A DNA stretch of 5,502 bases from Candidatus Latescibacterota bacterium (lineage in GTDB: Bacteria; Latescibacterota; UBA2968; GCA-2709665): assembly GCA_030746455.1 (NCBI GenBank), contig JASLMQ010000349.1, positions 1 through 5,502 of the forward strand, given 5' to 3'. A program made the translations under genes and the position numbers. Shown one piece after another: positions 1-5,502 of this stretch; the first letter of the stretch is position 1; the number at the start of each line of letters is the position of its first letter. Under the pieces are notes generated by a model. That model did no database searches and had not been told where the DNA came from. It saw only the letters and a program-made list of their open reading frames with translations.

Positions 1-646
1 TAGGTTGAAGCTGTCCGGGGCCTACCGACGTACGCTACGTTTCGTCCTACGGTCCGCGGTGCCATTGTCCCTGCTCCTGGTCATCGAAGCCCCACGCCTC
101 ACCCGGGTGTTGTTGGGCGACGAGTGGATGCCGATGGCGTCCATCCTCCGGTGGCTTGTGATCTTCTCGCTATGTCGTCCGGTTCAGGACGACGTTCACT
201 CCCTGCTCCTCGGGATCGGACAACCTCGAAGGATCGTGCAATTCGTCGCCATCCAGGCGGGGATCCTGTTCTTGGCCGCCCCCCTGCTCACGAGGAGTCT
301 CGGCGTGAAGGGAACGGCCCTGAGCATGGACGTGATGGCTGCGGTCGGAATCGTGCTGGCCCTTCGATGTGCCTCTCGGTATGTGGACGTGCCCTGGATC
401 CGATCCCTCGCCCCGCCGCTGCTGTCGGCGGCGGCTGCCCTTGTGCTACGGCTGACGCTGTCGGGCCCGCTTGCACGTCTGCCGGATCTGGTCGGCCTGC
501 TTGCGGGGGGAGCCGTCTTCCTGGTTCTCTATGGTGCTGCCTTGCTGGCGATGGAGCGCCGAACGCTGTTGGATGAGTTCAGAACCGTCTGGGTGTCTAT
601 CAGGTCCGGCGACGATCCGGACGCAATAGAGCTAACGGAAAGGTAA
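1..646 (+). CDS. Polysaccharide flippase, MOP superfamily (Wzx-like), C-terminal part only
   Basis: This is probably the C-terminal half of an inner-membrane flippase that moves lipid-linked oligosaccharide units from the cytoplasmic to the periplasmic face. The reading frame is open to the left edge, so the N-terminus lies outside the window. The TTG at 5 is unlikely to be the true start, because full family members are roughly twice this length. Numbering from that TTG, about six hydrophobic segments are visible near residues 14-28, 42-60, 75-95, 104-122, 133-152 and 160-183. A G-D-E-W motif (residues 38-41) followed by a leucine-rich 'LRWL' helix, and a G-x-G-Q-P-R-R loop near residue 70, resemble polysaccharide transporters of this superfamily. 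The tail after the last helix is short, charged and cytoplasmic-looking. The TAA stop is six bases before the next gene, so the two are probably co-transcribed. Wzx rather than another MOP subfamily is inferred from context. Confidence 0.82.
   Translation, partial: RLKLSGAYRRTLRFVLRSAVPLSLLLVIEAPRLTRVLLGDEWMPMASILRWLVIFSLCRPVQDDVHSLLLGIGQPRRIVQFVAIQAGILFLAAPLLTRSLGVKGTALSMDVMAAVGIVLALRCASRYVDVPWIRSLAPPLLSAAAALVLRLTLSGPLARLPDLVGLLAGGAVFLVLYGAALLAMERRTLLDEFRTVWVSIRSGDDPDAIELTER
637..643 (+). promoter_or_regulatory. Ribosome binding site of the radical SAM gene
   Basis: The purine-rich GGAAAGG ends nine bases before the ATG at 653. It lies inside the last codons of the flippase gene, directly against its TAA stop at 644-646. 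This placement supports ATG 653 as the start and suggests translational coupling between the two genes (inference). Confidence 0.6.
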
Positions 647-652
647 CGCCAT

Positions 653-2125
653 ATGAAGCTATCGCTGGTCAGCCTGACGAGAGAGGAAGCAACCCCGCCG
701 ATCAGCCTCGGCTACCTCGCCGCCGCACTGAATCGAGACCTGCCGGAAGTCGAGGTCGACATCATCGACGGGAATTACGGCAGTCTGATGGGTTCCATTA
801 AGAGAAGCAGGCCCGACGTGGTGGGCATATCAGCGATGACGGTCCACTACAATCAAGCGCGCAGGGTTGCGGAACTCGTCAAGACCAAGCTTGGTCTGCC
901 CGTCATCCTCGGAGGCGTGCACATCTCGACCCACACGAAGTCCTTCGATCGCTGCTTCGACGTGGGCGTGATCGGAGAGGGCGAGCTCACCCTGGTCGAA
1001 CTGCTCGGGTCCTACCTGAGCAACGGCCGAAGGTTCGATCCCCAGTCGCTCCGCGAGGTGCAGGGACTCATCTACTGGGAGGATGGGAACCCGGTCCAGA
1101 CTCCCCCTCGGCCGCTCATCGGCGACATGGACAGCATCTCCCGGCCGGACTGGAGTCTCTTCAACCCGAGATACACCAGGCCCGCGCAGAGCATCTTCCT
1201 GGAGCGCGTCAAAGCCGTGCAGGTGTCGCTCCTGTCGGCCAGAGGCTGTCCATACAAGTGCATTTTCTGCTCGACATCCAAGCACTGGCACCGGGTACGC
1301 TTCTACTCGGCCAACTACGTGGCAGACGAGATCGAGTATCTGATCCGTACCCTTGACGCAGACATCATAAGCTTCTGGGACGACCTCTTCACCATCAACA
1401 AGTCCCGCCTCGCGGAGATCGCCGATGAGCTGGAGAGAAGGGGCTTGCTTGGGACGGTCAAGTTCTGCGTTCTCGGCCGGATGGAAACGATGGACGAAGA
1501 GGTCTGCAGGATACTGAAGAAGATGGGCGTGATCAACATCAACTTCGGCTTCGAGAGCGGAAGCGACCGCATTCTCAAGTACCTCAAGAAGCACAAGAAG
1601 ATCTCCGTGGACCACGCGAAGAACGCCGTCCGCTTGTGCAACCAGTTTGGCTTCTCCGTTTCGGGCAGCTTTATGATGGGATCGCCTGGCGAGAAGCGCG
1701 AAGACTTGATGAAGACCGTCGAGCTGATCGACTGGATGGCATCCCAGCCCTCGGTGTTCGATCTCTGGTTGTTCACCACCTCTCCCCTACCGAACACGGA
1801 GCTGTGGGATCTGGGGATCGAGAAGGGACTGATCGACGAGGAGGACTACGATTTCGACTTCTCCTCCCAGTACAGCCAGTACCCGCTCTTCCTGGACGAG
1901 AGCATACCGCTCTCCGACTTCCAGGAGATCTACCAGCTGGCAGAATCCAAGATGGCGGGCATCAGCCCGTTCAAGAAGACATCCTACAAGATCGGAAGGG
2001 CGCTGCGCGATCCCCGCATTCTACTCCCGGCCATCAAGCGTCGGTTGTTCGTCTACAACAAGCTCAGTTTCATGATCAAGAAGAGACAGAAGGGAAGTCT
2101 CGGACACACCAGACAGGCGAATTGA
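653..2125 (+). CDS. B12-binding-domain radical SAM protein (490 aa)
   Basis: This is a radical SAM enzyme with an N-terminal cobalamin-binding-type domain. Residues about 1-135 form the Rossmann-like domain, with P-P-I-S-L-G-Y-L-A-A (15-24), I-I-D-G-N (37-41), the glycine motif G-G-V-H (87-90) and I-G-E-G-E (107-111). The radical SAM core follows from about 190. It has the cluster-binding C-x3-C-x2-C at C199, C203 and C206, a W-D-D motif (242-244), the SAM-binding G-F-E-S-G-S (299-304) and G-S-P-G-E (343-347). The C-terminal ~100 residues are basic and carry no motif I recognise. The classical B12-ligand motif DxHxxG is absent (D39-G-N-Y-G instead), which is common in radical SAM members of this fold. 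Family members do methylations, ring formations and other radical reactions. The substrate here is unknown; a glycan or lipid target is inferred only from the flanking flippase and glycosyltransferases. The length is normal and no frameshift is seen. Confidence 0.93.
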   Translation: MKLSLVSLTREEATPPISLGYLAAALNRDLPEVEVDIIDGNYGSLMGSIKRSRPDVVGISAMTVHYNQARRVAELVKTKLGLPVILGGVHISTHTKSFDRCFDVGVIGEGELTLVELLGSYLSNGRRFDPQSLREVQGLIYWEDGNPVQTPPRPLIGDMDSISRPDWSLFNPRYTRPAQSIFLERVKAVQVSLLSARGCPYKCIFCSTSKHWHRVRFYSANYVADEIEYLIRTLDADIISFWDDLFTINKSRLAEIADELERRGLLGTVKFCVLGRMETMDEEVCRILKKMGVININFGFESGSDRILKYLKKHKKISVDHAKNAVRLCNQFGFSVSGSFMMGSPGEKREDLMKTVELIDWMASQPSVFDLWLFTTSPLPNTELWDLGIEKGLIDEEDYDFDFSSQYSQYPLFLDESIPLSDFQEIYQLAESKMAGISPFKKTSYKIGRALRDPRILLPAIKRRLFVYNKLSFMIKKRQKGSLGHTRQAN

Positions 2126-2219
2126 CGGTGACCCTGCCCACACCGACCTGCTCTCGAGGCCCTGTCGACGCGTCGCGTCCCGATCGAGCGCCTGAGCACT
2201 CACGAGGCCCGGTGCCCTG
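2126..2219. other. Intergenic gap, radical SAM gene to GT2 gene
   Basis: This 94-base spacer is GC-rich. It has no hairpin followed by a T-run and no clear -35/-10 pair. It contains a perfect 10-base palindrome, CGACGCGTCG (2166-2175), and two copies of CGAGGCCC (2155-2162 and 2203-2210). The second copy supplies the GAGG that may serve as a weak ribosome binding site for the ATG at 2220. An in-frame TGA at 2193-2195 prevents the downstream gene from starting further upstream. Confidence 0.5.
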
Positions 2220-3047
2220 ATGGCTGACCTCTCGCCCCGGCTGTCCGTCATCATCGTCAACGTGAACACCCGCGACCTGCTCGCGGCGTGTCTGGAATCG
2301 CTCACGCGGCAGGACGTTCTCGGCGCCCTGGAGCTGATCGTCGTAGAGAACGGGTCGACCGATGGGTCCGCAGAGATGGTCCGTCAACGCTATCCGGCCT
2401 GCAAGCTGGTCCGGATGGAAGAGACGGTCGGCTTCGGCGCCGCGAACAACGTGGGCGCAAGGAACAGCACCGCTCCCCTGCTGCTCTTCCTCAACTCCGA
2501 CACCGAGGTCCACGCCGGATCGCTCGGGGAGCTGCTCGGCGCCCTCGGAGAGCACCCCGAATGGGGCGTCGCCGGAGGGATGATCCGCGACGACGACGAC
2601 GACCTCGAGCGCTCGAAAGGGTGCTTCCCCACGCTCACGGCGATGCTCATCAACAGGTTGCTGGCCGACCTGCCTCCTCTGCGCCCGGCCCTGGGCGGCC
2701 ACGCCCATCAGCACTGGTCGGGCTACGATCGACCGCATCGCGTCGACTGGGTCACGGGCGCCTACCTCTGGATCCGCAGGGACGTTTTCGAAAAGCTGGA
2801 GGGATTCGACGAGCGTATCTTCATGTACTGTGAGGACACAGACCTGTGCTATCGCGCCCGGGAATCGGGCCAGGCGTGCTGGTACTTCCCACTCGGGTCG
2901 ATCACGCACCACCGGGGACGGTCAGAGGTCCCACGCCCACGCAAGAAGATGCTGAACGAGGCGCTGCACTACTTCGCGGGCAAGCACCTCCGGTCGCCCA
3001 GATTCTGGCTGACGCGGGTCGCCTTCTGGATCCTGTCCAAGCAATAG
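2220..3047 (+). CDS. Glycosyltransferase family 2, rhamnosyltransferase (WbbL)-like (275 aa)
   Basis: This is a cytoplasmic GT-A-fold glycosyltransferase expected to add one sugar from a nucleotide-sugar donor to a growing lipid-linked glycan. It opens with L-S-V-I-I-V-N (8-14), followed by V-V-E-N-G-S-T-D-G-S (41-50), G-F-G-A-A-N-N-x-G (71-79) and L-N-S-D-T (91-95), the last carrying the metal-binding S-D-T. Further on are W-V-T-G-A, F-D-E-R-I-F-M-Y, the acidic E205-D206-x-D208 and a C-terminal I-T-H-H-R-G-R-S (228-235). This order matches the dTDP-rhamnosyltransferase-like branch of GT2; the actual donor cannot be read from sequence. The usual Asp of the V-D-N-x-S motif is Glu43. An unusual run of five Asp (124-128) sits where relatives often have a D-G-x-x-x-S turn. 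Length is close to family norm. ATG 2220 is the only reasonable start because an in-frame stop lies at 2193-2195. Confidence 0.9.
   Translation: MADLSPRLSVIIVNVNTRDLLAACLESLTRQDVLGALELIVVENGSTDGSAEMVRQRYPACKLVRMEETVGFGAANNVGARNSTAPLLLFLNSDTEVHAGSLGELLGALGEHPEWGVAGGMIRDDDDDLERSKGCFPTLTAMLINRLLADLPPLRPALGGHAHQHWSGYDRPHRVDWVTGAYLWIRRDVFEKLEGFDERIFMYCEDTDLCYRARESGQACWYFPLGSITHHRGRSEVPRPRKKMLNEALHYFAGKHLRSPRFWLTRVAFWILSKQ
2589..2603 (+). repeat. (GAC)5 trinucleotide run inside the GT2 gene
   Basis: Five consecutive GAC codons encode Asp124-Asp128 of the GT2 protein. The tract is in frame, so gain or loss of units would change the protein by single Asp residues without breaking the frame. Confidence 0.85.
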
Positions 3048-3087
3048 CGGCGGCCTATCTGCATTCCGCATGTGGCAGTGTTCCCGT

Positions 3088-3130
3088 CTGTAGCCTGTTC
3101 CGGCCAGCTGCAGGGATGCCACTGCTACAG
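3088..3130. repeat. 7-bp inverted repeat in the GT2-GT9 gap
   Basis: CTGTAGC (3088-3094) and GCTACAG (3124-3130) are perfect reverse complements separated by 29 bases. Alternative pairings exist with the upstream segment: GCAGTG (3075-3080) with CACTGC (3120-3125), and GTGGCA (3072-3077) with TGCCAC (3117-3122). There is no following T-run, so it is not a canonical terminator. It may be a weak RNA fold or chance. Confidence 0.35.
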
Positions 3131-3181
3131 GCCATCAACAGCAGCCGGGAGGCCTTTCGTAAATCCGGGTTCTGTCGCATC

Positions 3182-3185
3182 AAGG
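3182..3185 (+). promoter_or_regulatory. Likely ribosome binding site of the GT9 gene
   Basis: AAGG ends nine bases before the ATG at 3195. Together with the lack of family-like residues upstream, it favours ATG 3195 over the earlier in-frame GTG at 3072. The match to a full Shine-Dalgarno sequence is short. Confidence 0.45.
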
Positions 3186-3194
3186 CTAACGCCA

Positions 3195-4286
3195 ATGCCA
3201 GAAAACCAGAAAACCCTCGTGGTCTGCCCCATCGGGTTGGGCAACTTCATCATGATGACGCCGGCGATGGAGCATCTTAATCGCCACCTGGGCCGCGAGA
3301 ACCTCCACCTGCTCTCGCTCAAGCCATCCATCCGGCAGATGGGAGAGGAAACGGGCTACTTCAGCCGGATCCATCACTGGGATCCGGACAGCGAGTCCAT
3401 CGCCCGGGGTCTGGTCGCGCTGCGAGCGCTGCGCAGGGAGCGGTATCGGCGGCTCGTCTCCCTGTTCCCCTCGCCGAACCGGATGGGCAACGTCTACGCC
3501 TGGCTGACCGGTGCGGAGGAAAGGATAGGCTTCCAGTATCCCCACAGCAGGCTGCCGGCACGGCTCCACACCACAGCCATCCCGCTGGACCTAGCGGCTC
3601 ACGACGTCGACCAGAACCTGGGCCTGGCCGCAGAGGTCACCGGGCGACCGGCGCATCCCCCCGGCCAGCCGATCTACCCCATCCCGATCACCCACCCGCA
3701 GCAGGACGCCCTCCAGGAAGCGGACTACTTCATCTGCCACCCGGGCTCAAGCCCGGACAGGGGGATGGATCTCAAGCGCCTGCCGACGCAATCCTACGCC
3801 TTGCTGATCGAACGGATCCACGCCGAGTTCGGCTACCGATGCCTCCTGGCCGGCGGCCCGGAAGAAGAGGAGCTGCGCCAGGCGGTCAGGGGATCGGTCC
3901 AACCGGAATGCCTTCTACAGATCTCGTCCGCAAGCCTCTCGGAGCTCGGATGCCTCATTCTCAACGCCCGGTTCTTCCTGGGCAACGACGCCGGCCTTAT
4001 GCACATCGCGGCGGCCCAGGACAGGCCCTGCATCGCCTTCTTCGGACCCACCGACGACCTGCGGAGCGGCCCCTATGATCACAGGGAATCCGCCGACGGG
4101 CCTCCACTCCATCTGGTTCTTCGAGACCCGGGCTTGTCCTGCACCCCGTGCTGGACCCTGCGGAACGTGGGCACCCGCCCCCCTTGCCAGTATGGCGACG
4201 TCCGGTGCCTCACACAGATGGATATGGAATGGGCCTGGACGCGAATTCGCGAGTTCATCGCGAACCTGTCTCACGCCAAGATATAG
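3195..4286 (+). CDS. Glycosyltransferase family 9 (ADP-heptose:LPS heptosyltransferase-like), 363 aa
   Basis: This is a GT-B-fold glycosyltransferase of the heptosyltransferase family, cytoplasmic or peripheral on the inner membrane. The N-terminal acceptor-side domain opens with V-V-C-P-I-G-L-G-N-F-I-M-M-T-P-A (9-24), the family's G-x-G-D-x-x-x-x-T-P-x element with Asn17 where Asp is usual. The donor-side domain begins with F-I-C-H-P-G-S-S (179-186) and L-K-R-L-P (193-197). It has the signature G-N-D-A-G-L-M-H-I-A-A-A (263-274) followed by F-F-G-P-T-D. A C-terminal cysteine set, C316-x2-C319-x11-C331-x6-C338, resembles the cysteines seen in many GT9 proteins. The length suits the family. Donor heptose is the textbook activity, but in a polysaccharide cluster the donor may be another sugar (inference). 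ATG 3195 was chosen because similarity starts just after it and AAGG precedes it; the GTG at 3072 would add 41 unrelated residues. Confidence 0.9.
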   Translation: MPENQKTLVVCPIGLGNFIMMTPAMEHLNRHLGRENLHLLSLKPSIRQMGEETGYFSRIHHWDPDSESIARGLVALRALRRERYRRLVSLFPSPNRMGNVYAWLTGAEERIGFQYPHSRLPARLHTTAIPLDLAAHDVDQNLGLAAEVTGRPAHPPGQPIYPIPITHPQQDALQEADYFICHPGSSPDRGMDLKRLPTQSYALLIERIHAEFGYRCLLAGGPEEEELRQAVRGSVQPECLLQISSASLSELGCLILNARFFLGNDAGLMHIAAAQDRPCIAFFGPTDDLRSGPYDHRESADGPPLHLVLRDPGLSCTPCWTLRNVGTRPPCQYGDVRCLTQMDMEWAWTRIREFIANLSHAKI

Positions 4287-4378
4287 CCAGTGTTGCATTT
4301 TGCATTTGTGGTCTTGCATTTCTCATCTTCCTCTCCACGATCCAGGCATCGAGCATTCCACACAAGGCTCCTTCTCTC
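4287..4378. other. Intergenic gap, GT9 gene to GT2-methyltransferase gene
   Basis: This 92-base spacer is clearly more T-rich on the + strand than its surroundings. The left part holds the TTGCATT repeat, followed by a pyrimidine-rich stretch (about 4321-4338). AAGG at 4364-4367 lies 11 bases before the ATG at 4379 and may be its ribosome binding site. No terminator hairpin is seen. Confidence 0.6.
4293..4321. repeat. Heptamer-phased TTGCATT repeat
   Basis: TTGCATT starts at 4293, 4300 and 4314, so the copies are spaced by 7 and 14 bases. The intervening heptamer (4307-4313) is degenerate, and the next one (4321-4327, TCTCATC) matches at four of seven positions. Each perfect copy is followed by T. 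It lies just after the GT9 stop and differs sharply in composition from the GC-rich coding sequence. Confidence 0.65.
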
Positions 4379-5502
4379 ATGGCCTTCACCAAGCTCAGCA
4401 TCCTCATACCCGTCTACAACGAGCGCTATTACGTCGAGCAGTTGATCGACCAGGTGATTGCTTCGCCGCTCCCATCGGACATGGAACGGGAGCTGGTGAT
4501 CGTTGACGACTGCTCCACCGACGGCACGAGAGAGATCCTCGATCGCATCGCGAATGAGCGTCCGGACGTCGTGAAGCTCCACGCCCACGCGAAGAACCAG
4601 GGAAAGGGAGCGGCCATCCGAACCGCCGTCGAGCGGGCCACAGGCGACCTCTGCGTCATTCAGGATGCCGACCTGGAGTACGATCCGCGCGACTACGACA
4701 GGCTTCTCCGTCCTCTCCTTTCCGGCGACGCCGACGTGGTCTACGGATCACGCTTCCTGTCGAGCGACTACCGCCAGGTCCACGCCTACTGGCACGCCTT
4801 CGGGAACCGGGTCCTCACCACCGCCTCGAACCTGTTCACCGACCTGACCCTCACCGACATGGAAACGTGCTACAAGGTCGCGAAGAGCAGCATCCTCAAA
4901 TCGATACCCCTGCGCAGCAACCGTTTCGGCATGGAACCCGAGTTGACCGCCAAGTTCGCCAAGCGCGGCTGCCGGATCTACGAGGTCCCCATCTCCTACC
5001 GAGGACGCACCTACGATGAGGGCAAGAAGATCAAATGGATCGACGGGTTCAAGGCGGTCTGGGCGATCCTCTACTTCAGACTGGTTGACGATATCTACAA
5101 GGACGAGTACGGCCCGGCCGCCCACGGTCTGTCGCGGACCCACCGCACACACGCCTGGATAGCCGACGTCATCAAGCCCTGGGTGGGCGAGTCGGTTCTC
5201 GAGGTCGGCGCAGGTCTCGGCATCACGACCCTCAAGCTGCTTCCCCGGCGGTCCTATACCGTGGGGGATGACGATTCCCTCAACCTCGACTACCTGTCCA
5301 GCCGGTTCGGGAATTACACCTGGCTCGAGGTCCACAAGATCGATCTCGCCGAGCCCGACGACTTCGCCGGGCTGGAGGCGTGCTTTGACACCGTGGTATG
5401 TTTGAGTGCGCTCGAACACGTGGACCGTGACCGCGAGTCGCTCCAAAGCCTGTCTAGCACGCTCAGTCCAGGTGGTGCGGCGATCATTATGGTGCCGCAG
5501 GG
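4379..5502 (+). CDS. GT2 glycosyltransferase fused to class I SAM methyltransferase, C-terminus cut by window
   Basis: The frame stays open from ATG 4379 to the right edge (374 complete codons). Residues 1 to about 235 are a GT2 domain of dolichyl-phosphate-mannose-synthase-like type: L-S-I-L-I-P-V-Y-N-E (6-15), V-D-D-C-S-T-D-G-T (42-50), N-Q-G-K-G-A-A-I-R (73-81), the metal-binding Q-D-A-D-L-E-Y-D-P (95-103), Y-G-S-R-F (122-126) and an E-V-P-I-S-Y-R-G-R-T segment near 202-211. No membrane helices follow. After a short linker, a Rossmann methyltransferase starts with W-I-A-D-V-I-K-P-W, then SAM motif I V-L-E-V-G-A-G-L-G (273-281), an acidic G-D-D-D-S (296-300), L-S-A-L-E-H-V (342-348) and L-S-P-G-G (362-366). 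Bifunctional glycosyltransferase/methyltransferase proteins with this order are known, so the fusion is probably real. It may transfer a sugar to a lipid carrier or glycan and methylate the product (inference). Roughly a hundred residues are probably missing. Confidence 0.9.
   Translation, partial: MAFTKLSILIPVYNERYYVEQLIDQVIASPLPSDMERELVIVDDCSTDGTREILDRIANERPDVVKLHAHAKNQGKGAAIRTAVERATGDLCVIQDADLEYDPRDYDRLLRPLLSGDADVVYGSRFLSSDYRQVHAYWHAFGNRVLTTASNLFTDLTLTDMETCYKVAKSSILKSIPLRSNRFGMEPELTAKFAKRGCRIYEVPISYRGRTYDEGKKIKWIDGFKAVWAILYFRLVDDIYKDEYGPAAHGLSRTHRTHAWIADVIKPWVGESVLEVGAGLGITTLKLLPRRSYTVGDDDSLNLDYLSSRFGNYTWLEVHKIDLAEPDDFAGLEACFDTVVCLSALEHVDRDRESLQSLSSTLSPGGAAIIMVPQ

Larger units (their letters stand above)
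3048..3194. other. Intergenic gap, GT2 gene to GT9 gene
   Basis: This is a 147-base spacer, the longest in the window. The GT9 reading frame stays open back to a GTG at 3072, but the 41 extra residues that start would add are Cys/Pro/Ser-rich with no family motif, so I treat the stretch as non-coding. It holds a small inverted repeat (3088-3130). I see no promoter pair and no T-run terminator. Confidence 0.6.

Noticed and set aside
644..655. Possible readthrough fusion of flippase and radical SAM gene, which share a frame across one TAA
   Set aside because: A good ribosome binding site and ATG follow, and both proteins are complete families on their own. Sharing a frame has a one-in-three chance.
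830..1615. Long antisense reading frame (261 codons) over the radical SAM gene
   Set aside because: It lies wholly opposite a gene with intact family motifs. Long antisense frames are expected in GC-rich coding DNA, and its translation shows no recognisable motif.
2155..2210. Direct repeat CGAGGCCC (2155-2162 and 2203-2210) and palindrome CGACGCGTCG (2166-2175)
   Set aside because: Eight- to ten-base matches made only of common GC-rich words are expected by chance, and no further structure supports an operator or attachment site.
1636..2220. + strand reading frame of 194 codons overlapping the end of the radical SAM gene and ending at the GT2 start
   Set aside because: Its TGA overlaps the ATG at 2220, which looks like coupling, but the product is low-complexity and most of it lies in another frame of a confident gene.
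2076..2912. Antisense reading frame (278 codons) spanning the radical SAM-GT2 gap and most of the GT2 gene
   Set aside because: It is longer than the GT2 gene's own frame, but its product is V/E/R/G-rich with no family motif, and it opposes clear GT2 signatures. It is a codon-bias shadow.
3072..3194. 41-residue N-terminal extension of the GT9 protein from GTG 3072
   Set aside because: The extra residues lack any signal-peptide pattern or family similarity, and a ribosome binding site precedes ATG 3195.
4748..5446. Antisense reading frame (232 codons) over the GT2-methyltransferase gene
   Set aside because: The + strand frame carries both GT2 and SAM-binding motifs in order; the antisense product has none.

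Overview
The window looks like the interior of a surface-polysaccharide (O-antigen, capsule or exopolysaccharide) gene cluster from a GC-rich bacterium. Five genes lie on the + strand with short gaps. The GT9 (heptosyltransferase-type) gene and the flippase fit a Gram-negative-like cell envelope, but nothing in 5.5 kb fixes the phylum. An uncultivated lineage is possible; that is inference.

Layout: (1) 1-646 is the C-terminal part of a MOP-superfamily polysaccharide flippase, cut by the left edge. (2) 653-2125 is a complete cobalamin-binding-type radical SAM enzyme, starting six bases after the flippase stop and in the same frame. (3) 2126-2219 is a short non-coding gap. (4) 2220-3047 is a GT2 glycosyltransferase of rhamnosyltransferase (WbbL-like) type. 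(5) 3048-3194 is a non-coding gap with a small inverted repeat. (6) 3195-4286 is a GT9 glycosyltransferase. (7) 4287-4378 is a non-coding gap with a 7-bp-phased TTGCATT repeat. (8) 4379 to the right edge is a GT2 domain fused to a class I SAM-dependent methyltransferase, cut by the window end.

How they may work together (inference): the GT2, GT9 and GT2-methyltransferase proteins would build a lipid-linked glycan on the cytoplasmic face of the inner membrane, and the flippase would move it across. The radical SAM enzyme is the least explained member. Its position after the flippase suggests it modifies a sugar, the lipid carrier or another envelope component, but no substrate can be read from sequence.

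No RNA genes, insertion sequences, CRISPR arrays, convincing promoters or rho-independent terminators were seen. The points most worth a second look are the radical SAM enzyme in a glycan operon, the glycosyltransferase-methyltransferase fusion, and the heptamer-phased repeat between the last two genes.
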